A DNA stretch of 64,000 nt from Zonotrichia leucophrys gambelii (lineage: Eukaryota > Chordata > Aves > Passeriformes > Passerellidae). The stretch spans positions 93,572,951-93,636,950 of the forward strand of contig NC_088172.1 in the NCBI RefSeq assembly GCF_028769735.1. The letters are read 5' to 3'. A model generated the notes under the pieces. The model ran no database searches and had not been told where the DNA came from. It worked only from the letters and a program-made list of their open reading frames with translations. Positions 1 to 64,000 of this stretch are shown here, one piece after another. How positions within the stretch are numbered: position 1 is the first letter of the stretch; each line of letters opens with the position of its first letter. The position numbers were made by a program, and so were the translations under genes.

Positions 1-81
1 ATCAACTTTTAGGTGATAGGAAAGCCAGGAAAGAGGAACCCATAACTTTGTTAACTTTTGAATAATGTTTGTGATGTTTAA

Positions 82-55914
<55,833 letters not shown>

Positions 55915-56420
55915 GTGCCCTCGACCCTCTCTTGACTTTTCCCCCCCGTGGCCCCTGAGCCTTGCAGAGATGTCCCGTTACCCAACACACCGCGAGCAAG
56001 GCATGGGACAGCGTCACCTCCTGTTTTGTGCAAACTTGCTCCAAAAGTGCCACCCTTGAGGCTGTAATTTCTACTAACCCGAGAGGCTTCAAACCACCGG
56101 GGCCCCAGCAGAGTCAAAGGAACGAGGGGGAGGGAGGATGCAGGGAACTGTTTGTTGTTAACTGCAAGGCCCAGCTGCTGTTGCATCAACTCATCCGCAT
56201 GGTTGTCGTCATGCCCTTCCTGTGAGCTTTTCCCAGTTGTGCGTCCTCCGCTTCCGTGTCAAGCCGCGGCTCACTGCCATGAGTGTTTCATGTCTGGGCT
56301 TTCCCATGCCAAACTTGTCGTTGCTGTGGAAGACCTGGAGGTCTCCTGCTGCTGGCAGGGCTTGTAGTGGGTTTGGGAAGAGCGTCGTCTATCCAAACCA
56401 AAATAAAGAAATACAACGGC
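55915..56420 (+). other. ALK: Probable ALK 3' UTR (short form)
   Basis: The sequence follows the stop codon without a repeat and has an AATAAA at 56402-56407, so cleavage is expected near 56420. Human ALK also has a short 3' UTR of a few hundred bases. The end point is inferred, not shown. Confidence 0.65.
56402..56407 (+). terminator. ALK: Polyadenylation signal AATAAA
   Basis: A canonical hexamer 488 bases after the stop codon, followed by GT-containing sequence around 56425-56460. It is the best candidate for the main transcript end. Confidence 0.6.
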
Positions 56421-59400
56421 GCTGAATGGTGACACGATGGCACATTCTCCAGTCTTGGTCCAGCTGCAATCCAGTCTTCGAAAGTCCTTGAATGCACAGT
56501 GTTGTGGGGGTGCTGGCAGGGCAGTGGAAAAACCGTGGTCACACTGCATCACTTGAAGGGAGGGGAGAGGAAGCAGAGGATGGGTGTAGATGCTACGAGG
56601 CATTCAGGGGGCAGGCATTGTTTGGCTGGGGTTTTCTTTGGTTTGTTTTTGTTCACCTGTGCTTAACCACCAGAACCAAGTAAAGCCCTTTAAAATTCCT
56701 TCTGTCCTACAAAAGTAGGGATGCCCTTCATCAGGAACGTGGGAGTGTCAAGTGGAACGAAGGTGAAGCTCTAAAGGACCATGGTCATGAGAGAGACTTT
56801 CACTTGCCCTGAAAAGGGACAGCCACCTGCATACCTCGAAGGTTTGAAGTAGCCTTTGACATACACTGTATGAACAACACCATGAAGGCGGAAGACTACA
56901 TTGTGCCACTGTCTGGAAGCCAGATACTGTCTGTACTGAAGGGTTTAGAGCCCTTTTTCCTTTGGCAAAAATACATGTATGATAGTGGTTTAAGGACAAA
57001 CACTCCATTGACTCACTTTGTACACCCCGTGCATGAAAAATACTCCCGTTAAGTGTATTGTCAAAACATAGATGTAGGAAATAATTCATGTGTAAAGATG
57101 TGCATTAGTAACTTCAGCTTAGGATTGGGAGGAGCTGTTTTAGCATGATTGCTATCCAAAAAAGGGGTGCTTATTTCCATAGAGATGGGAGTCCTGGAGC
57201 ATCAGCAAAGGAGTGGGAAGATGTTCTTCAGTCTGAGACTCTTGATTTCAGTGAAGTGGCCCTGAGTCTGGCCCTGGATCCAAACATTCAGGTAAGCTTC
57301 CTGTCTTCATCAGGAAACAAACCAGAATCTCCATACCTCCTAAACTTTGGGATGGGCAGATTGAAATTGGAGGATTTGGCTTGGGCCACCCCCTTGAACA
57401 AAACACACTGCAGGGGGAGGAGTAGCGTGCTCTCCTAATCTGCCTTTCTGATGCCTCTGACGCCCAGAATTAAATCCTCTTCTTAGACGAAAGCCAAAAG
57501 CAGATGTGGTGACTGGTTAACAGGCTGTGCTCCTGTTGGGAAGCTTGGGTCAGGGGCTGCTCTGAATTTCATGTTCATCTGCTAGAGATCCATCCCACAG
57601 CTGCTGCATGGGTTAGGGGGGATAACAAGGGTCACACTTACACACTTCTTCAGGCTGAGCTAAGAGGGTATTTGTCATCTCCCAGGTTATTAGGCTCACA
57701 GCTCTTGCTGTGAAATAGCCACTGGGGAGGGATTCTGTCTAGCTCAGGATTGCGTTAGTGTCACACCAGTCTCTCTCTCTCTAGCTCAGTAAACTCAGTG
57801 GGGCAGTTTCTCAAGTCTCAGGAAAGCTGATTAATTCAGCAGGCAAGCACCATCTGAACAATTTATTACACTAGGACATTATTCACATATAATAGCAATT
57901 TTCATTTAAGTATTCCAGCTTTCTCATTTTCAGAAGAGCTGAACTCCTCATTGTTTTCTTTAGCCTTTCTTTGGAAAGGAGCACACTCTGGGTTTTTGCC
58001 GCCTTACAAAGTTACTGAGGGCAGAAGCTGACCTGTTTACTGATGAGTGTTTTCAAAAGAATGCACAAGAACAAAAAGTTGCTAAGTTAATGATCTTTGA
58101 CTAGCTGAAATTATTAATTCTTGGGTCTGAGGCAGCAGCTTCCATGCTGCACAAATGCAGATAAGCTGCCAGGTTATGATGTAAAAGCTGGAATTTCTAA
58201 AGAAACTTAAAAAGCACAAGCAGTAAGAAATTATTTTAAGCCTGTAGGTGTGAAAGGCAGGCTCTCCCAGCCATGGTGAGAGTGTGATTACTGCTTTGAG
58301 CTTGTGCTGTGCAGTTATTTTATCATAGAATTTCTTACAGAATGGGAGTTGTAAAAAAATGAAGGTGCTAAACACAATCCTGCTTCTTACCTATGGAATA
58401 TGTCAAGAGATAATTCTGATCAGGGGAAATGGTGAATTGCTACTGAAATTCTCCAGTCTGCTGAATACAGTGCATTGAGACAAATACTGTTCAGCCCTGG
58501 CAGCTGCTTTTAAGTGAGCTTCCCTCTAGTGTCTCCAGTGCAAAATGCTTTGTTGTGGGCTCTTTAATGGTTTGAGTTTTTCTTGGTTTTTTGAGGCTGG
58601 AGTTTTGGGGTTTGTTTGTATTACTGTTGTTTGTTTGTTTGATTTATTTTTAATCCCTCTCTCTTAACTCTTGGAATTCAGAAATACAGTTTGGGCTCAT
58701 TTTTAATGTTAAAACCATACAATTTCTGAGTTCTTCCACAGCAAGCATTTAGTTTGGTGTCTCTGTGTGCTGTCCAAGCACAGTACCCCAGATTGCAAAA
58801 ACTGTTCTATAAATATTGGTGGTAATCAAATCTCCTCACTTAGGAACAGGACCTGGAGCATTTGCCTGTCCTTTTTCTTAGAAAATAAATACTACCATTA
58901 ATTGCTTGGACCAAAGGATGCTCTGTTGATTGTGTTCAGGCTGCAGTTGCCATGAGCATGAACCAGAAATTTTAATTTCTGTGTCTAGGATGATTCACCT
59001 GTTCAGTACTCAGAGCTGCAGGGAGCAGAAGGGATTTAAGTCACCATGGGCTCACCAGACCAAAGCACTCTGTAAATCCCAAATTCCACTATCAAACCCC
59101 TCCATGCTAGGAGAAAAACAAATTCAAGTTATTTTAACCCTCTTACCCCTTTTTGTCCATAACTTATTTTTCAAATTATAGTCTATTGACACACTGTATA
59201 TTTTTAAGGAACTTGTTTTAAGACCGTTAATCTTTTGTGTTGGTAGTAATGATGTTCTGATTTATGTCTTCCTCATTCTGCAGTGGAAAAGCGGGAAGCA
59301 GTATGATCTACAGGATGTAAAGCACAACTGGGGAACAACCCTGTGCTTGGGGAAAAACCCTGAAAATGGCTTATTTCCATGTGGATGTTACCTGGTTTCC

Positions 59401-60334
59401 TAGAGAAGATAAGTAGGTGGTTCCATGAGCTGGTGGAGGTAAACTGGGTTCGGCTGCCTGTCTCTCTGCCTTTCCAGCTGCCCCATCACCTTCCCTTTGT
59501 GCCGCTGAACTTGGTTTGCCCACCACGTGCCTGGGAGTGAAGCCAGGCAGGAGCGAGGGTGGTTCTGCTCCCCGAGGTGCAGAGAGGGAGTGGGGTGGGA
59601 GGGGGGATGGCCACAGCCAGAGGAGGTGCAGGGACCACGGTGGGAAGCCCCAGGGCTGCGTTAATGTGGCTCAGTGGGTCTCGGACAGCAATGTCAGACC
59701 AGGGCTGCTCCTGCTGCCCTGCACAGGGAGCAGCCACAGCACACCAGGGCTGGAACAGGGAATGGCAGTGCCACTCTGCATGTCTGCTCCTGGTAATCCT
59801 CGCTGCTGGGGGATAAGAACCTGGAGGTGGGAATAGCATAGAACAGCCTTCCACAGCAGCAAAGACATCGCTGTTCGTCTGTCCCAGAGTTAAACCCATC
59901 CCAGGGAAACGCCCCAGGTGTCCCCTCCTGGCTTCTTTCAGTACCAAGCTTCATTTTAGGAGTGTCTGTCTCATGTACAGCCGTTTATGCAACATTGTTT
60001 ATAAAGGAAGGGCCTGTGCACTTCAGGGATACTATGAAGAAAATACTAATATATGGTCATTGAGTATTTTGTATTGAATAGTGTATTTGTATTGTAAACA
60101 AGTGTAGTGAACCACAAGGCATGAAGACAAATAAAGTGACAGTAGCTGGATTTCTCCGTGTTGGGCTGTGCAATGATTGGGTCAATGTTCAGATGTCTCT
60201 GGACATCCAGTTTTACTTGGCAAAGTTGCAGAACTATTAAGGTGATGAACACTCTAAGGAGTAGGTTTGGTGGTACCCCGAACCACATTTTGGGCTTGCA
60301 GCAGCTGTTTCAGACCTCTTTGCATTGCAGAATG
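56421..60334 (+). other. Downstream region, possible extended 3' UTR
   Basis: No coding signal was seen. The parts about 56850-57110 and 59990-60150 have the AT-rich, repeat-free look of UTR sequence, and the second contains AATAAA at 60130-60135. If transcription reads through 56407, this would be a 4.2-kb distal UTR. Alternatively it is plain intergenic DNA. 59480-59830 is a GC-rich patch with open frames on both strands but no recognisable domain. Confidence 0.4.
60130..60135 (+). terminator. Candidate distal polyadenylation signal
   Basis: AATAAA followed by GTGACAG in a TATTTGTATTGTAAA-type AT-rich context resembling a 3' UTR end. Ownership by ALK is inference. Confidence 0.35.
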
Positions 60335-60981
60335 TGTCTTGGTTTGGAAAGGCAGGTGCCTGATAAGGAAGGCAGGAGCCTCCCCTGAAATGAAAAATAT
60401 AAACCCCCTCTCTCCGAATTCCTATAAAATTTAAGTTAGGGGTTCTCAGGCAACAAATATGGGAGCAGGAATAACAGTTCTTTATTAGGGAAGAAAATAA
60501 AAGGATAAAATAAACAATGCAGTAAACTAAAACAGAGTCAGAACCCACCCTGACACCCTGTGGATCAGGGTGTGGGTAGCAGTCCTATTGGAAATGTGGC
60601 TGCAGTACTCATGGAGTGTCAGGTGTGGTTGGAGCAGGGATCCTGTAGAAAGGGTGTATTCTTCCTCTGAAGATCCAGTGGAAGAAGAGGCAGCTGCTGT
60701 TCCTCTGGGGAATCCAGTGGAGATGCTGTGTGCTATTTCCAGAATCTCCGGATTATATCTGGGTGGCAATGCTTGGCTCCTCCCTCTGGGTGCAGCATCT
60801 CCCAATGGGATGCTGTATTTCTTACCTGCCATGCAGTGACATTCAATAGCTGTTATCAGCTGATGTCTCCCTCCCAAGGGAGGAGAGATTGTGGAAGAAA
60901 TAAGGAAAACAGCCCACTTGACAAAAGACACCTCCTATACAGCCAGCAAATAGAATACATCTTGCCTTGCGATCTGGAACA
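60335..60981 (-). mobile_element. Second LTR of the intron-23 family, antisense
   Basis: It starts TGTCTTGGTTTGG and aligns by eye along most of its length with 43663-44345, sharing for example GGAAGGCAGGAGCCTCCCCT and CATGCAGTGACA. On the minus strand it has AATAAA at 60481-60486, where the other copy has a mutated version. The 3' limit is uncertain: CA at 60981 followed by AGATG is only an imperfect match to the GAATG before the start. It lies downstream of ALK and is not the partner LTR of the first copy, because the two have separate target sites. Confidence 0.65.
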
Positions 60982-63170
60982 AGATGCTGCACACCAAGTT
61001 TCTTACAGGGGAAGGTGCCCTTCTCTCTGTCACAAGCAAGGCTGGCTTTTACCCACAGCAAACTGGACAGTACAAAAACAGAACAAAGGATATGGCTGAA
61101 GACAGCATTTGGGTGTTTTCCTAAAGGTCTGTATCTAAGGCGGCCTTTGAGTCTGGGCTGAGGGTAGGTCTACCTGGAAGATGTATTTAAATTCATATTC
61201 AGTGTTGAAAATGACACTATGGAATCTTGTGACAATTTTAGGAAGAGATAGTTTCTGCCCTGAAACACTCACTTTTATCCCATTCCATATCACTCCTATG
61301 GCCCAGACAGCTGCATTTTCATGAAATGCTCCTTGAAATTAGGACTGACTTACTATAAATCAACTTTCTCCTTCATGTGCTCATTCTACAGGATATTGCT
61401 TTGGTTTGCTTAACAAGACTTCTCCAGTAGGCACCTCTCCCCTCCCTCCTTTTCTTCCCTGTCTTAACTCAAAAGGGAGCTCTCCTGTGCTCTTCCAGGA
61501 ACAGGGCTGGTCAGCAGCCAGCCACCACAGCCTGGTTTGGATCTGGCACTGGCTGGAAATCTCTGCTGTAATTCCCTTTTTTCCCAGAGTTGTCAGTCTG
61601 CAGCCAGGCAGGCAAAAGGATGCAGGTGGGTGCTCTGCTATGTGGCTTTCATGGACAGTTTCAGTTTCCCCCTGGTCCTTGACAAGGCTTCTGCAAACTC
61701 TGGAACAGCCATGACAGAAAGGCTGGATTTGCCACCTCCCACAGGTGACAGAGTTAATTTGTTAGAGGAACAGTGCTGTGTCCTGCAGCTCTGCAGAGCC
61801 AGCCCTGGATCCATGTGCAGCACTCTGAAGGCACAGGCTCCCTGCCCAGAAAACCATTGCTGTCACCATCTGCAGAGCAGTCACTGAGTCCAGCTCAGCT
61901 GAGCTCCTTAGAAATTAATTCTCCATCCTCAGACACCTCAAGAAAATTCTCATCCCCCTGTCACGTGTACCTGTGGTCTCTCCTTTCCAGCCAATGTTCA
62001 AGAAAACTTGAAAGATTTAATTGCTAAGAGAATTGAAGGACATTTTCTTCACATGCTGTGGGACAAGGACTGGCCTCAGAGTCTGCACAGAGAGCACCGA
62101 ATTGCTGGGGACCATCTGCTTATTTATTTATAAACTACACATAATGTTTTATTTATGTAGTTTCCCAGGGCTTTGAGAATCATTTGGCTTTTTTTCTAAC
62201 CAGTCAGGGGTTGTGACAGTACAGTCCTCTGCACAGCACCTAATTTCAAACTTCACTGCCACTTATTTTCAGAATTTTCTTTATGACACAGTGTCTTCCT
62301 GTAAGAGTTGGAGTAAAGGATTATGGCAACTTACCTTGGATTTAGGGAAGCACAAATCCCTTCCCCTCATCACCTTGAAGGGAGCCATCAGTAATCCTTT
62401 CTGGAATGGACTGATTTATTTCTGTTTCAGACAGCATAATTTTACAGTGCTTCTTGCTTCCTGGCAGAAGATTCTGAGAGCTTCCAAAACAGTTCCATGC
62501 TGATAACAGTGAGACTGCTCCTCTGAGCTACAGTGCTGGAGCCACTTACAGCCAGGGCTTCCAGCAGAGATGTGCTGCTGGCTGGGGCTGGAACGGAAGG
62601 CAGAGCACAGCACACCAGTGCCAGATGGTGTCTGTGCCCTCTCCTGCACCCATCAGGCAGCTTCAGTGAGGCCCAGGCCCTGCTTCCAGGTAACTGTGGA
62701 GCTGCAGAGCTGTGCAAGGTGCACCCTGGCACCCCTGCAGGAAAAACAAGCTCCCACTGAATCATCTGTGCAAGACAGAACACACAGAAATGCTGTGACT
62801 CCAACACAGCGCCCCAGCTCCCTGCCTCACCCACACACTTCTTCCCACACCTACCTCCTGGAGAACTCCAGCTACCCTTCAGATAAAGCCCTTCCACCCA
62901 TTCCAGCTGGTCAGGCAGGGAAAAGAGCATTCCTGGTGATGAGTGTCTCCCCACAGAAACTCCGCTGCTCTCCCAGGAGCACCAGGCAGTGACAGAAAGT
63001 GCTGGGCAAAGGCCTTGCTTGGAGTGGGCAGTTCTGTGCTGAACAGCCAGGAGAGAGAAAACCTTCTGGATCACAGCTCACTGAGCTCCCTGCACTTCAT
63101 TTGTACAGGAGAACAGAAGAAAGAAATGTACATTCTGTAAAGACACCAATGAAAATTCTTTTTGCTCTTC
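60982..63170 (+). other. Intergenic sequence, no gene recognised
   Basis: Unique sequence, GC-richer between about 61400 and 63000. Long open frames occur on both strands at 62442-63074 but carry no domain I know. There are no RNA genes. Confidence 0.6.
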
Positions 63171-64000
63171 TATTTAACAGGGTTTTATTTTATTAATATC
63201 AGCAGGAAACAGATATTAGACAAAGTTCAGTACGTCACTGAATATCTGCATCTCTAAATATAAAGCATTACTTTTTTTTTTTACATTCAAAATTTACAGC
63301 TTCTATATTCAATTAAAATTCCCATGAGTTAGAATACAATATGCATTATTTTAAATACAGATCAGGAAAAAATAACTACAGCAACATTTAAAAGAAGGTT
63401 ACAGCAGCAGGATTCTGTCTAAAAATAGGATATTATGATTTAAAGTATCACTTCTTCAAGTAGGCAAGAGCAAGCAAATAATTTAAGAGTAAAATGACTG
63501 TTCTGGAACACAAACCCATCTAGTTCAGATAATGTTTACATATGCTGAGCAATTAAAATACATTCTATGTTTAAAATATGGACAAAAAAATTAGCTGTTC
63601 TAAAAGGCTGATACATAAATGATGTCACATAAAGGCCCATTACAGTGCTGTACCTAAAATTATCCTTAAGTCATCATAAGATCTCACAAAAAATTTATAC
63701 TGGAAACTGTTCCAAAGCAAACAAAAAGAATCAGTGTCACAAACTAATCAAACAATGGCAACAGCTTGCTTGAAAACTCTGTATCTGTTCCATACCATTG
63801 GCAGGAATTACCTTGCTGTATTTATACAGACTTGATATTTATGATAAGAGAATTATGTATTCCACTCTGGGTTTATTTGCATTTTACAACTGTGATACTC
63901 ATTGCCTGCAGCACCCCAAACAAAAAAATAATCTCTAAAAATGAGGGTAAGCTCTCCAGGAGAGTGCAAAGTGCATTATTTTAAAGAGTGCATCTTGTAA
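63171..64000 (-). other. Probable 3' UTR of a convergent minus-strand gene
   Basis: The composition shifts to AT-rich sequence without repeats. Its minus strand reads like a typical vertebrate UTR, with TTTAAAT, TGTATTTAAAAT and similar motifs. It ends with two overlapping AATAAA signals at 63184-63194, after which the AT-richness falls off. The gene body would lie right of the window. In mammals CLIP4 is the convergent neighbour at the 3' side of ALK, so CLIP4 is a synteny guess only. Confidence 0.5.
63184..63194 (-). terminator. Tandem polyadenylation signals on the minus strand
   Basis: TTTATTTTATT on the + strand is two overlapping AATAAA hexamers on the minus strand, placed at the left boundary of the AT-rich UTR-like block. 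Confidence 0.5.

Noticed and set aside
58310..58350. ATCATAGAATTTCTTACAGAATGG as a possible CR1 tail
   Set aside because: Only two short phrases resemble the CR1 terminal repeat and no adjoining CR1 body is visible.
59486..59947. 153-codon minus-strand frame in a GC-rich patch downstream of ALK
   Set aside because: Overlapping frames are open on both strands there, as expected from GC content; there is no domain and no splice-site pattern.

Overview
The window is a piece of a vertebrate, almost certainly avian and probably songbird, genome. It holds the 3' two-thirds of one large multi-exon gene on the + strand, ALK (anaplastic lymphoma kinase, a receptor tyrosine kinase). Twenty-one coding exons, human numbering 9 to 29, run from position 106 to the stop codon at 55912-55914. 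All 20 introns have GT donors and AG acceptors, and the phases join into one reading frame of 1,076 codons plus stop. Exons 1-8 and the promoter lie to the left of the window. The avian assignment rests on modest intron sizes, a CR1-like LINE scrap, and LTR sequences that resemble endogenous retroviral families I associate with passerine birds; this is recognition from memory, not a database match.

Layout: 1-11184, exons 9-10 (C-terminal half of the second MAM domain) around a 10.8-kb intron. 11185-23455, divergent linker exon 11 and another 10.8-kb intron. 23456-33896, exons 12-17 (TNF-like and glycine-rich ligand-binding region). 34585-36031, exon 18 (EGF-like) and exon 19 (transmembrane helix). 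37735-53948, exons 20-28 (juxtamembrane segment and tyrosine kinase domain). 55210-55914, exon 29 (C-terminal tail with docking tyrosines). 55915 to about 56420 is a probable short 3' UTR, and a second AATAAA at 60130 hints at a longer form. The right edge, about 63170-64000, looks like the 3' UTR of a convergent minus-strand gene, which by mammalian synteny could be CLIP4.

Inserted elements: a sense-oriented solo LTR with a perfect 6-bp target duplication in intron 27; an antisense LTR with a 5-bp target duplication in intron 23, and a second member of the same family downstream of the gene; one CR1-like and a few MIR-like scraps; several short tandem repeats; and a G/T-rich tract able to form G-quadruplexes.

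The encoded protein part is a complete receptor signalling unit: extracellular ligand-binding module, membrane helix, kinase with all catalytic residues intact, and tail motifs for IRS1, SHC and PLC-gamma type adaptors. I see no bacterial-style system, CRISPR array, or RNA gene. The least ordinary items are the sense LTR polyadenylation signal between two kinase exons, the 338-codon open frame that runs through exon 13 and both flanking introns, and the apparent convergent gene end.
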